A DNA stretch of 64,000 bases from Chiua virens (lineage: Eukaryota; Basidiomycota; Agaricomycetes; Boletales; Boletaceae): the NCBI GenBank assembly GCA_019787685.1, contig JAHNUO010000026.1, positions 372,001 to 436,000 of the forward strand. The letters run 5' to 3'. Position numbers and translations under genes: made by a program. Under the pieces are notes generated by a model. That model was not told where the DNA came from, searched no databases, and saw only the letters and a program-made list of their open reading frames with translations. Positions 11,826 through 24,524 of the stretch are shown here, in pieces (the stretch's first letter is position 1; the number at the start of each line of letters is the position of its first letter).

Positions 11826-12171
11826 TTATAACGTGGCCGTTCGTTGGCGGATGTCCATTGGAGAGTGGTTGCTGTCGACTGCCCGTTGAAGCTGGTCGCG
11901 CGGACCGTGGCGCATGACGGTCACGCTCTGTCATTTCACAAATTTGTCCATGGGCCCGTGAGTGCATCTAGAATTTAAGACTCGCGTTTCTATCTCAATG
12001 TATTGATCAAGCAGGTTATTTCATTTGGGTGAGACCAACTCGAATGAAATTGTCTTGGAAATCAGAATACAAACGCCCGTTGATTGCCAATGAGTCCCCA
12101 AGAAAATGCACAGGTACCCAAACACTCGTTTTCCATTTCCAAAAGTTCCATCGTACCTGATTCAGATGCTC
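11826..12171. other. Intergenic, nothing recognised
   Basis: Lies between the ZW10 relic and the 3' end of the BTB gene. Short open frames only, without motif or intron support. Confidence 0.5.
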
Positions 12172-13273
12172 TTAGAAGGGTATATCGAGTTCAACCTAAA
12201 ACAACGTTTGGTCCAACTGAGACACTCCGGACAAAGCTTAGTTCAACAAGAACACGTACCGCTTCCGTCGTCTTCTCCACCTCTGCGGTGAAGTGATCCC
12301 CGATGAACGCGCTCAGATCAAGATACGCTGCTGGCCGACAGGTGTGGCAAGTCCCTGCTGATTCCAGCGCTTCTGCAATCAACAACGGATCCGTGACCAC
12401 CTTGGCACACGGCCGCTCCCGAAGCGCCTCCCGGGCCCGTTCCATATACTCGATGAACCACGCGTTCACCTCATAGATCTTCCCGTCCGCGAGTGGCCAC
12501 GACAGCAAGTGGTGAATGCAATCATCACATTGGAACCACACCCAGCGTGACGCAAATCCAGGAAACCACGAGAAGTCGGACGTGAGCGAGCACGCGGCCA
12601 CGCTGCACTTGCGGTGGTACTGAAGCAGCTTATGGTACACCGATGCGGGTATGTGCTCGAGCTCCTTGACGTACGGACCGAACACGGGCGACCGGAGTGT
12701 GTACCGCGCTGCGAGCCGCGTCTCCGACTCGAACCCGAACCGATACGCGATGGCGAAGACGCGCAGGGGCTCGCTCTCGAGGAAGGATGGCTGGATGAGT
12801 AGATTCCGTACCCGGTTCATAATGCTCTTCATCCCAAACTTTCGCATCATCTCCAGCACGGCTTGGATGTCGTCAAGGTTTTCGAGGACGGGGTTGGAGT
12901 AGGGATAGCAGTACTGGAGGACCCGCTCCGTCGTCACGCCATCCTCGACGAGATCGATAGTATCCCGTCCCCCCTCCTGCCTCACGATTAATCCCTCGAA
13001 CGCCGGAGAAGGCGAAGAAGATCCCAGCGTTAGACAACGCTTCAGCATGGGTGAAGACATAGTCAATAACAGCTTGTGAACAGCGAAGCGTGCACCATCA
13101 GAGGCGTGGAGAGTGAGGTCGGCGTCCCGGTCGTCGAATGGTGAGCAATATGGCGTGACTTCGAGGGTCAGAGCGGACATATCGACAACGACTTGCGACA
13201 TGAGGAGACGATGGAAGTTGGTGAGTGCTTGATTGATGCGCTTCCGATGTAGATATAACCAGCGCATGAACAC
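12172..13273 (-). CDS. BTB/POZ domain protein
   Basis: Main exon 13273-12260 plus a last exon of only 24 bases (12195-12172). Splicing changes the tail from a long read-through to VELDIPF-stop, which is the usual short hydrophobic end of mushroom BTB proteins. The BTB fold starts with DADLTLHASDGARFAVHKLL and continues with a long insert and a helical second half that includes cysteine pairs. Such proteins expand greatly in Agaricomycetes and are thought to mediate protein interaction, sometimes as cullin-3 adaptors. Partner and role are unknown. Translation may start at a later Met (the MSQVVVDMSALTLE region), because the first 25 residues are basic and unlike the family. Confidence 0.8.
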
Positions 13274-13788
13274 GAGTCCACTGATATTACATGAGGTTCA
13301 GGTCAGTTGTACGCATGGCATGGCAGTGATCCAACATTTACTGTTGATAAACATGAGGCAATAACAAAGATAATCGTATCGTATCGAGAATAAGAGTCAT
13401 TGGCACTCATTGTGGGTGACAGCCGCCGTATATATGCTTGTTTGGAAAGCTGCTTGCGGCTTCATTGTGCTTGTGAGAAAAGAATAGAAGTCGATCCGGG
13501 GATCGTGCATTAGTACGTGTTATGAAATGAATTCGAAGCCGTTCTAGACCCCACCACGCATCCTCGATCACATCCTTGATCGTGACATGCGTTAGCCATG
13601 CCCAGGTCTAGGGGTGATGCTTCAGCAATATCGCTTTCATCATCTTATCGCATTTAATCATGAATTCCTGATTGCCCGAGTACCTACACAATGACGTCGA
13701 GAAGCTACATGCGAATATCGCTTGTTATGGCCCCACACTGATGTCACCTCTCCACTCAGTACATTCGTCATTATGACACAGTGTTTCC
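13274..13788. other. Intergenic, 5' region of BTB gene and 3' region of next gene
   Basis: No open frame with support. Both flanking genes are on the minus strand, so this holds the BTB promoter and the terminator region of the next gene. Confidence 0.5.
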
Positions 13789-14927
13789 TTATACCGCGTG
13801 ACTGCCTTCGCCAAGGCTGACCGCTTTCTCAGATGTCTCCCCATCGAGCACCATTGAAGGCGAGGAAGGCGGTGTCGTAAATGCTGTGATGTACGAAAAC
13901 TCGTGTAGATCGAACGACTTGGATGCCGACGTATTGCCGTCCGTCCCGGGTGATTGTTGGCCTTCCGCGCGTGGGGTGTGAAGGGTGACGCAGTCCGAGA
14001 TCTGATTCTCGGGAAGATGTGCGTCAAGTCCGTTAGCTGGCATCTCGGCTGCGCCCTTGGAAATCGATCAGCAATGTGGCCTGGTTCATACCTTGCTGGT
14101 AACTGGTGTTTACCTGTGCTGTCTCGAGACATTCGGCAACCTCGCGTCCTTGACAGCGCCTTGGAACCTTTGGAAACACTTTGCGGGTGACAAACATGAG
14201 GCCAGTTTTTGACTTTCGGGTGACGGTGACGTCGTTTGGTGGCCGACTCGCGGGCCGCTTTCGGTAACCTCTGATAAAAAGCTCCTCCTTGAACAGTTCG
14301 CTAGCAAGCGGCGCCAAACCAGGACTATGTCGACTGAGACCATGTATCAGTACAAGACAAGGTGGGCTGAGAGTCAATATACCTAGACTCGGAGGCAGGG
14401 CTGTCTGCGTGGCCCATTCCGCCATTGATATCGCTCGGAACGGTTACAACTTCACATATGTCGTACGTATCGTCGTCCAGTGAGTTCAACGGACTTGGGT
14501 CGGGGGTCATTGTCGCTTGAGCCTCGGCATTCCAACAATGGACCGGACTCGGCCCGGGAGTGGCAGCGGCTACAACTGTCTTGAGAGCTTGACCAGCGAG
14601 AGGGGGTTCATGGCCGTGATCGCGCAACCTATGTGAGAAGATCCCTCCCCTGAGGCGGAACGCAACTGATCCGAGTTTGATGGTCCTTGTCGCAGGAGCA
14701 TCCTTGATGGTCGATGACTGAGGCTGCTTCTGTTGGATGGGAACGTTGGACAGCCTCTGTTCTGCTGCGACAAGTACAGGATCAGAGAAAGAGATATGGA
14801 GTCGGTCCAGCGGGATGGTGTACCGATCGTGAGTGTGTCTGCCAGGGGGGAAGTAGAGGCTTAGCTGGTTGGGCGGGGAACATGACGGGAAGCGGTTGCT
14901 GTGACCAGAGGGGACGGGAAACGGCAT
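13789..14927 (-). CDS. Unknown Ser/Pro/Thr-rich protein (343 aa)
   Basis: Three exons fit with exact phases: 14927-14383, 14333-14114 and 14055-13789. They give 343 residues with no stop, and the introns (about 49 and 58 bases) have normal borders. I do not recognise the family. The first exon is rich in Pro and Ser with an early PVPSGHSNRFP segment. The second is basic (YRKRPASRPP, TRKSKTGLMFVTRKVFPKVP). The third is acidic and Ser-rich with SYITAFTTPPSSPSMV. No membrane segment or signal peptide is visible, and most of the chain looks disordered. The alternating basic and acidic layout would suit a regulatory or scaffold protein, but no function is claimed. An extra upstream exon cannot be excluded. 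Confidence 0.6.
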
Positions 14928-15649
14928 GTTGACTTTGACGTTACCGATAAGCTGATGGAACGTTCTTCAAGTTGATGCGGTTAAGGGAGCGCCAAAATGG
15001 AGAAGGGTTCAAAGGTAGAAACATATTGGACCAGGTGGCTGACCGGGCTGTGACTCGGAGGCTGACAATTTACTGGAACCACATACCCGAAATTATAGTC
15101 GTTAGCGAAGATGCAGCGCTAGGCAAGACGTGGAGAAGAGAAGCATTTATGTACCTATATGAAGATATGCGTTTGTGCGGACGAGAAGTGTGGCCATGGG
15201 AAAGGGGTCCAACAACTTCCGTCAAATGAGACGATAAATCAATGGAGATACATTGTCATTTGGTTGAGCGTAGAAAATCGAGTCTGGCGGTAGACACTGC
15301 AAACCTATTTACATCTATCTCGGAGATCGTCACGCACCCAGAGTCTTCTGTTGGCTCAGGCTCGGGTCACATCCGGGACACGATAGACCCCGTGGGGTGC
15401 AAGAACGTTGTATGGAACGTTCAAGGCGATGAGCTGGTACACAAGCTGAGCTGTCTCAGAACCGAAAGAGGTAAAATTTGTCTTTTTTTTTTTTTTCAAG
15501 GGCGTGAAACACGCCACCTTGAGATATCGTACCACACTTTTATGAAAATACAGTTATGTAAATCAACACATTTGCTGTCTTGACGTATTTAAGCCCTGGC
15601 CCTTTCCTCCATTCCTATCATCGTTCCTCCCATCTTCATCCCAAAAGCC
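14928..15649. promoter_or_regulatory. Divergent promoter region, HMG-CoA synthase side
   Basis: Non-coding space between two divergent genes. The last 60 bases before the HMG-CoA synthase ATG are a C/T-rich tract typical of strongly expressed fungal genes, and the start context is CAAAAGCCATGGC. A run of 14 T (about 15483-15496) lies upstream. No sterol-response element was picked out with confidence. Confidence 0.5.
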
Positions 15650-17300
15650 ATGGCTATCTCTCCTGTGTCTGTCGTCGAATCCGAGCAATACGACCTCCCC
15701 CGTCCAAAGGATGTCGGTGTCCTTGCCATGGAGGTCTACTTCCCCCGCAGGGTATGCATTGTTCACGCGACATCTTGTTGTTTGCTCACTTTTCCCCCGT
15801 TAGTGCATCTCCGAGGCTGACCTCGAAGCCTTTGACAACGTGCCAGCTGGAAAGTACACCATTGGTCTTGGCCAGGAATATATGGCCTGTTGTGATGACC
15901 GCGAGGACATCAACTCCTTTGCCTTAAATGGTGTGTAGCGTACCCAATTACATTTCTGACCATCATATCGATGACTCGTGCAACAGCTGTCAGTGGTCTT
16001 CTCGAAAAGTACAACATTGATCCCAAATCCATTGGTCGCCTCGATGTTGGCACTGAGACCATCATCGACAAGTCAAAGTCTGTCAAAACTACCCTTATGG
16101 ACCTCTTCGCAGAGTCTGGCAACTTTGACATTGAGGGTGTCGACTCCAAGAATGCTTGCTACGGTTCTACCGCTGCTCTCTTCAACGCAGTCAACTGGAT
16201 TGAGTCGACGTCCTGGGATGGCCGTAATGCCATCGTTGTGGCTGGTGATATTGCAATCTATGCAGAGGGGGCTGCACGACCTGCGGGTGGTGCAGGTGCA
16301 TGTGCTATACTCATCGGTCCAAATGCCCCAGTCGTCATCGAATGTAGGTCTTGACAAATTTGGCAGCAATTCAACATTTGACGCCTATTTTTATTAGCCA
16401 TTCATGGCAACCACATGACAAACACATACGACTTTTACAAGCCCAAACTAGATTCCGAATACCCTGAAGTCGATGGACCAGTATCCGTCACCACTTATAT
16501 CTCTGCACTCGATGCTTCCTATGCGCGTTTCCGTGAGAAGACTGCCAGAGCAAGGAAGCTTCATATCGCAAACGGTCATGCCATCAGCAAAGCTGACAAG
16601 GGTTTCTCCCTTGACGATATCGATTTTGCCGTATTCCATGCTCCCTACGGCAAGCAAGTTCAGAAAGGTCTTGGACGCCTATTCTACAACGACTTCGTCA
16701 ATTCCCCTTCTGCACCCCAGTTCGCCAATGTCCCTTCTCCTGATACCCTCCTTGCTACCCCCTACACCGCATCCCTCACCGACAAAAACCTTGAAAAGAC
16801 TTTCATTGCCGCATCCAAAGCCGCTTACAGTAAAAAGGTCGAGCCAGGTATGGCCTGCTCGAAACGTCTCGGCAATATGTATACTGCTTCCCTGTACGGC
16901 TGTCTTGCTTCGCTGCTGTCTTCGGTCGAACCGTCGGAGCTCAAGGGCAAGCGCCTGAGCATGTTCGCTTTTGGAAGCGGCTGTGCATCAAGTTTCTTCA
17001 CCATCCGTGTCAAGGGTGACACATCAGAGATTCGGGAGAAGATGGACCTTCTCAAGCGGTTGGCAAGCATGAAGGTTGTGCCTTGCCAAGAATATGTTGA
17101 CGCACTTACTGTGAGTTCCCATCTGTGTTTGTCTGTTTGAAATCACACTCACCGCATTGATCCAGCTTCGTGAGAAGAACCACAATGCTGTCAACTACAC
17201 GCCGGACGGCTCGATCGACAGTATCTGGCCTGGTACCTTCTACCTCGAGTCCGTAGACAACAAGTATCGCAGGAAATACGCCCGTGCTCCAGTTGCCTAA
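15650..17300 (+). CDS. ERG13: Hydroxymethylglutaryl-CoA synthase
   Basis: Condenses acetyl-CoA with acetoacetyl-CoA in the mevalonate pathway, upstream of sterols and isoprenoids. Five exons fit exactly: 15650-15751, 15804-15930, 15987-16343, 16398-17110 and 17166-17300, giving 477 residues, the normal family length. The catalytic Cys is in [13 protein letters not shown] conserved Glu region lies near the start ([18 protein letters not shown]). The catalytic His is in [14 protein letters not shown]. The C-terminal [13 protein letters not shown] block is also typical. No peroxisomal or mitochondrial signal is seen, so the enzyme is cytosolic. All key residues are present. Confidence 0.96.
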
Positions 17301-19547
17301 TTACTTGTATTTTACCATTTACGCTCGTGTTGGTTATAATCATAATGTCTCGGGATGCCTTGCACTGAACCCACATCTGGATTGCTTTGGTTTTATGAGA
17401 GATACCTGGATACGCGGTTGCACATTGTATATAATGACTTGTGGATGATGAATGTCATGCTGCATTTAGGACCAATCTGGGTAACATCGTATGAGCAAAC
17501 GGATCGAGTCTTTGTGTCTTTGAAGGTCCTTTTCTTCCTAGTGTTGTCCTAAAGTCAGGACCACTAGAAGCTTGCAGGACGACTGAAGTCTGCATAATAA
17601 ACCCACAGTACTACCTTGGGAGAAAAGCCGTGATGCATTGATGCTTGATGACTAGCAATTCCCGACTTACTCAGAGTGTGTGCGGCTTCTGGCACGGGCC
17701 AATAATTATGCTAACCCTTAAACGGAGACGGAGACTACTGGATGCGATGGTCGCTACTAGCCTAGGTTCCATCCGTACGGCTACAGACTCAAGCTACAGA
17801 ATTCAGATAAGATGAACAAATTATTCGAGGAATGTCACTGAAGACTGTCCGAGTCGCCAGCAAGGTTACACACCACCCAACACCGTCGACTTAGTTGCAC
17901 GTCATTTTCGTATGCGAAGTCATCTGGTATGCAACACTTAGCAAACTCGAGACTCAAGAGACTCGAAGGTGAAGTCATTTGCTTAGAAGCCTCGGGAAAT
18001 CTTACGCGACAGTGTCAACTTGAATGGCCAGACTCTTGGTAGGTCGTTCCTAACCTTAGGCTAAGGAACCTTCTCTGATAAGTCACTAAATCACCAGAAG
18101 GTCGGAGCATGTCGGACAGACTCGGCACAATTTAGGCCCAAGCACAGTGAGCACGATGAAACTTCATGTATGCTACTACGTAATAAAACTGCATCCTAGA
18201 ATTGGGTTCCGAGTCGCGTGTTTAGTCACGACGGTCAAGTCAGAACAATGTTCACAAAGTTGACATGGTCACGGACGTGCTAGACAAACACCCCATTTCA
18301 AGTAGAATCATGCAGATACCCCGGAGTCGGAGGAAAATAAAGCAATCTTAACCTGATTCTGAGGTTGACTACGTCTTACCCCACAGTTATTCTTATTCCC
18401 CAGCCCCACTACTAGTACCCGGGGCGCTGGAATACCTGCCACATATCTTACAGTTTACGAACGCGCAGATCAGCACGTCGGTTCTGACGGCTCCTCTGTG
18501 CTGTTCGTTCGCCTTAGTAAAAAGCCCACCTTCCGTTCTGCAGATTTGATTTCAGCGGCAGAAGAAGCAAGCCGTTGGGTGTTGCAGTCGTTGTGCGCCT
18601 CGGAGGGCCGAAGGCATTTTGACGACGATGGGCGATCGGATTCTCTGGAGCATCGGACGTTCTGCTGGTACGAATGCTTGGTTATCTGATCCTGAAGTTG
18701 CTGTCAGATTTATTGCTTGAAGTTGGCTTCGAGTCGCCAAGGCTTGACAATGAGAGAATTGAGTTCCTTCAAGGTGGGGTAGAATCGCGGGCTTGGCGAT
18801 ATGGAGACCTCAACTGCGGTTTGATCATGAAGAGTAATACCTGTAAGTTCACATCCAAGTCGGAGTCGTCACTTGTCTCGCTGACATCGAGATCCATTTT
18901 GCGTCCCATCCATCATGCCAGTGATAAGACTCACAGGATGAGCAATGACGCGCTCCACGATCTGGACAGCATGCGAGTGCTCCTCACCCCACCTCCTTTC
19001 GATCGATCGATCCTTGAAGCTTGACGTGTCACGGTACTCAGGCTCGACCATCTGGCCGTGTCCGACTTTGGAATGAAATTATCGTTCGACCTGCAGTACG
19101 ACATCGCTCGATACCCAGTCATTATTCTAGGACTTTCGAACCCGTGTTTACTTCGTGGACGCCAATGATTTCACGCGTTTCAGCGGCTCCGACTGGAGGA
19201 ATTCTGAGTCTCTACATTTCTCAGGACCCACGAATAGACGTGTCTGGGAGATTCCCCTAGATTTCTTTACGACATCCTCCCACACCTACCCTCGAAACCA
19301 TGCCTGAGCCACGTCACGTATGTTTCGTTCTGTGAACCCTCGAGCTGACCTTTACTTTCAACCGCACTCAGTATCACCGTGGGGAACCCATTGTTGGGAA
19401 CGTCTTTTTGTAACTGCCGTGAACACGCGAGAAAATCGCAACTCATTCCCAACATCAATATCCTCTGCGAAATGGTATATGCAGCTGTTGTACATTGCCC
19501 ATTTTAAATTCGAATAAGACCCTAAAAAAGTGAGATTCAACCCTCAT
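17301..19547. other. Long gene-poor stretch
   Basis: Over 2 kb with no supported gene. The first 150 bases are presumably the HMG-CoA synthase 3' UTR. The remainder has only short open frames on both strands, none with recognisable motifs. It carries no copies of the NTPase-cassette repeats found elsewhere in the window. It may contain decayed coding DNA around 18500-19250 that I cannot name. Confidence 0.5.
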
Positions 19548-21533
19548 TTATTTTCTCTCCACCAACTCCCTTTTCACCCACGCTTCAATCTCCTCGACAG
19601 CGCCAACCGCCCGTGTCTTGTGCATCATCAAAAAACCCTGCAGACTCGCCATCGACACCCGTCGCTCCGGAACCGCGTGTGCGAATTGGGCAGCGAGCTG
19701 GTCAATGCGCGCGAGCGAGAGGGCGGGTCCGCGGGCGCGGTGGGATACACCGACATACGTAGGCCCTAGCGCGTCACCGTTCTCAGTCTTTTCAGACCGT
19801 GAGACGGGTGAAGACGAGCAGCTGCGCATGGTCGACGTCCGTGCCTCGGACAAATCGACGAGGTCTTCCGGAGGACACTCTTTCTCGTCTACCTTGCCGT
19901 CCACGACCCCGTCCGCACGTGTGGGTTCCGTAGAAGTCGCAGATGCTGTGGGGGCATAAAACCGCTTGAAGAGTTCCTCGGCCTGGAATTGACTCGCGAG
20001 GTTGAACTCGATGTGCAAGTCCATGCGACCAGGTCGACATAGGGCTGGATCGAGTGAGGTATACTTGTTGGTCGTCGCAAATAGAACGCGGCCTTCCTGT
20101 GCACCAATACCGTCAAGCGCGTTCAAGAGTCCGCTCAGAGATACGCGGTTGCCGCCGGGGACGGGGGGACCTTTGCTTTCTTGTTGTTGATCAGGGTCGT
20201 TGGACGTTTGGGTAGACGATGTGTGTGGAGACTCGCGATTGAGACCGTGGTGGAAGGCGGCATCGATGTCTTCCATGAGTGCGATACATCTCTCGGGGAG
20301 AGCTGAGATTAGTTCGGAGAGAGTGGTGTCGTCCAATCCGGAGCGGGAGAGCGAGATGATGTAGACATTCAAGCCCACTTCCCCAGCAATACTATGGATG
20401 AGAGATGTCTTGCCAGATCCAGGTGCACCGTACTAAGGAAGCGAGTCAGTGTAAAAGTATGCGCGAGAGGGAGGAAACGAACAAGTAGATATCCACGGCG
20501 AAATGGAATACCTCGCTCGGCATACCATTCCTTGCTCTGCAGGAAATCTTGCACGTCCTCGACAACAAGATCTGTGATGCCCGGGTCCAGTATAATCGAG
20601 TTGAGCGGCCGCTTGGGACGCGTAGCAAGTTCCCTCCAGCCATTACTGCCAATAAAATGTGGTTAGCAAGCGCTTTAAGCCCGATCCAAGTCGACACAGT
20701 ACCCTTGATATCTATCTGAAACAAAAATAGAAATCTTGTCCTTTTGAGCCTCTATGTACTCATTCCTAGCTTCCTGGAGGATCCCTGAAAGCATGCCATG
20801 GTCACGAGTCATGATACTAGGTCCATCATTGAGCTTTGGTCCATATTTCAATGATGAAACCTACCTCAAGGTAAGCGTTTCTCTGGTAGACCATCCACCT
20901 CGATGCGATTCGATCGAGCGAGTGACCCTCATCCAATGATATTTGTACCAAAGAGTATATGATTCCGACACTGCCGGAAGATAAGTCACGTTCCGTGAGT
21001 GGGCACTCGTATCCTCGCTAGAGTCCATCTGCACCGCATGGAGGTCAAAGTTGGATGTGCTGACTTGAACGTTCCGCGCTCCTTCTGCGAAGATTCTGAG
21101 TCAGTACCCACGATCGATATCCTACGACAGCCGACGCACTCCATGAGGGTTGCTTGGATAACCAAAGCATGATCCATTCTGTAGCGAAAGATCAAATCAA
21201 GACGTGAACCAGTCACAAATTAAAAACCAGTGCCTTACGGAAGCTAACGTCCTCGTCCTCGAAAACGGCCGTGACGAAAAATGAGTTGATCAAGCAATAC
21301 CACAGTGAAGATAGGAATCTGCGGGCGGTTTCAAAAAGGCTACCAATGACCAAGACAATCGCCCATTCCCGAAGTGCAGCAGCGGAGAAGAGCATTTTAA
21401 CGATAGATGTCACGAGATCGAGAGGCCCTTGGGGGACAGATGTCGTAGAGGAAGTATCGGCATTGCCAGTACCATTAGGACCCGTAGCGGCGAGCAACGC
21501 AAGCTGCTCAACGACCTGCTGCAACGAGGCCAT
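19548..21533 (-). CDS. BCS1-like mitochondrial AAA ATPase
   Basis: The N-terminal exon (21533 to about 21244) has a hydrophobic segment (REWAIVLVIGSLFETARRFL). Later exons read WIMLWLSKQPSW, then TSNFDLHAVQMD and YTLWYKYHWMRVTR of the BCS1_N region, then the linker NSIILDPGITDLVVEDVQDF. The AAA module has Walker A (YGAPGSGKTSLIHS), Walker B (CIALMEDIDAAF) and sensor 1 with arginine finger (VLFATTNKYTSLDPALCRPG). At least five introns are needed. True Bcs1 inserts the Rieske protein into complex III, but Agaricomycetes have many BCS1-like paralogues. An acidic insert after the sensor and the divergent N-terminus make a paralogue as likely as the housekeeping copy. Exact exon ends in the N-terminal third are approximate. 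Confidence 0.85.
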
Positions 21534-21972
21534 TCAATGGGGAGGTTTGAGAAGGGCGAAAGCGCCAGTAAAGAACGACCCTTCATGCACGATGCGTCCT
21601 TTTTTATAGACAGACGGCGTGATATTACCAAAGGCTGAACTGATCTCGTGAAAAAAAAAGGAATCTTGACTCGAGCTAGACACAGCATTTGTCCGGATCT
21701 GAGTGACAAGCGGCGATCGAGTCAGCGAGCATCACACGTACAGCATTTCGAAGGCTGATGAGTCGCCAGCCCACAACGAAGGTGAAGAATTCTGATTTAT
21801 TTGAATCTCAAGAACCATCTTTTGAGGATCGTAGGGAGAGGTTTTGACGGCCACGTCGGTCCTTGATAAATGTTCATGCGCAAGTTGGCAAGCGCCCATG
21901 GTTAGCAGGGCACGTGGTTGCGGCCCGTGACGGGCTGTGTTAAAGTTCCTTCCGACCAAGACGCGCACAAAA
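21534..21972. promoter_or_regulatory. Divergent promoter, BCS1-like / dolichyl-diphosphatase
   Basis: Non-coding space between two divergently transcribed genes. No TATA box or other element could be fixed. Confidence 0.4.
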
Positions 21973-22900
21973 ATGACGACCAGAGTTCCGTTGGAGCTGA
22001 CGTACGTCCTATGTGAGGCTCGACAACGTGTTATCGATGTCATTAACGCTGACTGGCGCTATTCCAGACGATGCTTCCTCAGATACCTCCCTCGTGTTGG
22101 CATTGCTCACCTTGAGCCCCATTCTTCTCATGGTGCGTCAACAGCACCATCTTGTTGTACCAATCGTACGCCAGCAGACCAGACCTGCAACTAGCCCGCA
22201 TATGCCGTGCTCGCTGTACAGACGCGTGAGCTCACCATCATCAACATGTGGGCAGGTCAATTCCTTTCGGAAGTGTTCAATTACATCTTGAAGCACATCA
22301 TCAAGGAGGAACGACCGGATGGTACGCGTCATACTATTTCCCAGGTAACGTGAGCGCTGAACTCCATTGATCCCAGGAAGTAGCCTTCATCTGAACGGGT
22401 ATGGCTTTCCGTCGTCACACAGCCAATACATGGGGTATTTTGGTGGCTTTCTGGTCTGCCACATGTATTTCCGCCATCAGTTTGCCTCCTGCGGGAATGC
22501 CCTGCTCGATCAAGTGTTCAGGTCTATTGTGTACTTTGGCATCGTTGCGTGGGTCGTACTTGTTGCCTACTCAAGGTAAGAGAGGTTCACACCAATACTT
22601 GGCAGGAGTGTGAACGTTCTCTTGCTTAGATTGAACTTGTTGTACCACACACCACATCAGGTGATCTGGGGAGTCGGCATTGGCGTCAGCCTGGGTATTG
22701 TACATTACGTCCTGACGGAGTTGCTTCCCTGCACGCGACCACTTTCGATCTTTGGGCGCGTGCGTGCAGCCATTCTTGCTCACCCCGTGATGACTTGGAT
22801 GCAAATCAGGGACGGATGGGCGGTCTGGTCTGACGGCGGGCGAGAGATAGAATGGAAGCATTGGAAAGCTGCATATCGAAGGCAGAAACACGTAGAATGA
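21973..22900 (+). CDS. CAX4: Dolichyl-diphosphatase
   Basis: Recycles dolichyl diphosphate on the lumenal face of the ER for N-glycan assembly. Five exons fit in phase: 21973-22012, 22068-22132, 22195-22321, 22371-22575 and 22630-22900, giving 235 residues as expected for the DOLPP1/Cax4 family. The PAP2 phosphatase signature is complete: KEERPDG, then GFPSSHSQYMGYFGG, then YHTPHQVIWGVGIG. Several membrane helices flank these motifs (LALLTLSPILLM, IVYFGIVAWVVLVAY). The first exon must splice inside codon 14 to read LTYVLYDASSD. No defect is seen. Confidence 0.94.
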
Positions 22901-23370
22901 CCCGAATATTGCTAATGGATGTCATTGCGATACCCGATCATGACGGAGAAGGGTCGGATTGCTGTAGAGATAGGCTTCCGCTGATACCGATCAACCCGGA
23001 CCCCAAGCGCTGAGATCCATCCTGCGAGGCGTGGGTCCGTCCGGGTGACGAGCATAATGCCCGTGACTCTGACAAACAAATATCAGAGTCACGCTGTTCA
23101 GCGCCAGCTTCACGACATGAATGGGACTCGAGAGTTCAACCTCAACCCGCCGTTTGTAGACTGTCAATGGGCTGTTGAAACGTTGTGGTTCGTCCCACGT
23201 GGCTAAACTAGTAGCAACGTCTGACTCTATACTTGAGACAAGGTTGACATGCTCCCATACCATTCTTGTGTGTTCTCGCGCACATTTAATTAACTCCTGC
23301 ACCAGCTTTCTGCATGCTTACGCCCATTTGGCGTAACTTGCGAGTCTTTCATCACGCCCGCAGGTTCACG
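22901..23370. other. Intergenic between two tandem plus-strand genes
   Basis: Holds the 3' region of the dolichyl-diphosphatase gene and the promoter of the pantothenate synthetase gene. Nothing else recognised. Confidence 0.5.
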
Positions 23371-24485
23371 ATGTCGTCTTTCACACTCTCGAAATCTCCC
23401 ATCCCGATTCTGAACACCATTCCAACGTACAGGACATGGAGACAAACCGCCTTTGATCTGAAGAAAACCGTCGGTTTCGTGCCCACTATGGGCGCTTTGC
23501 ATGACGGTCACCTCTCTCTGGGTCTGTCATCTTCCCGAATCCAGGACACGGACGTCCGCTCACGCATCTAACACAGTTCGCAGGTCGCTCCAGGAAAACG
23601 ACTTGACTGTCGTCTCTATCTTTGTCAACCCCGCCCAGTTTGCGCCACATGAAGATCTCGGTGTCTACCCGCGTACCCTCCCCGCCGATCTCGAGCAACT
23701 GATGAAGCAGCAGGTGACTATCTCGGGTGATGTCCGGACACCCTCTGCCGTATTCCTACCCGGTGTCCAGGACATGTACCCATCCGGGATCGAGCAGGAC
23801 GTCTCCCTGCAAAAGGGTACGTTCGTCGACGTCAAGGGGTACAGTCACCAGATGGAAGGTACGAGCCGACCCCACTTTTTCAGAGGCGTGGCGACGATCG
23901 TGACCAAGCTGTTCAACGTCGTTCAAGTATGTCGTCCCATGTTCATCCCCTTATCCGTGTGTCGCTGACACGCCGCACCCGCAGCCGACGAATGCCTACT
24001 TTGGTCAAAAGGATATCCAGCAGGCGCTCTTGTTGCGTCGGATGTGCCGCGACTTGCTCCTTGCGCATCCGGATGCGGCGCACGTCCACATCGTACCAAC
24101 GGAGCGCGATCCGGTCGACGGGTTGGCGCTGTCATCGAGGAATGTCCATCTGTCGGGGGACGAGCGTTCGGTTGCAAATACGCTTTATAGAGCGCTACAA
24201 GCAGCCGAGTCTGGATGGTTGGCGGGGGAGACCAAAGATGCATGTATACGTGCAGCTGAGATGCTGGTGGTGGGGGCAGTCAAGGATGCTGCTTCGAGGG
24301 GGATTAACATGCAGTTGGACTATATCCAGATGAATGACGCGGATACATTTGAGGTCTTGGAGGGACTGTCGCAAAGAAACTCAGGTGATGGTGAAGCGGT
24401 GGCTTTGAGCGGTGCTGTTTGGGTAGGGAAGACGAGGTTGATTGACAATATTGTCATGGGTGATCTTGTATATGGCGCTCGGTAG
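23371..24485 (+). CDS. PAN6: Pantoate-beta-alanine ligase (pantothenate synthetase)
   Basis: Joins pantoate and beta-alanine with ATP to make pantothenate, the precursor of CoA. Three exons fit exactly (23371-23521, 23577-23926, 23985-24485), 333 residues. Motifs: PTMGALHDGHLSL with the HIGH-like HDGH, VSIFVNPAQFAPHEDL, a family-typical PHFFRGVATIVTKLFN, NAYFGQKDIQQ, and the KMSKS-equivalent LALSSRNVHLS. An upstream in-frame ATG at 23314 would add 19 residues (MLTPIWRNLRVFHHARRF and so on) that look like a mitochondrial presequence. The later ATG was chosen because it matches the usual fungal start. There is no visible damage, so the strain should be a pantothenate prototroph at this step. 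Confidence 0.93.
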
Positions 24486-24524
24486 TGCTAATGATCCAGG
24501 GATGCCAGCGGCATCAGTCGAAAA

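Noticed and set aside
15242..15583. 113-codon ORF before HMG-CoA synthase
   Set aside because: Includes a poly-T run and promoter-type C/T-rich DNA nearby; no motif and no intron support.
16073..16657. ORFs antisense to HMG-CoA synthase
   Set aside because: Shadows of a well-supported coding sequence.
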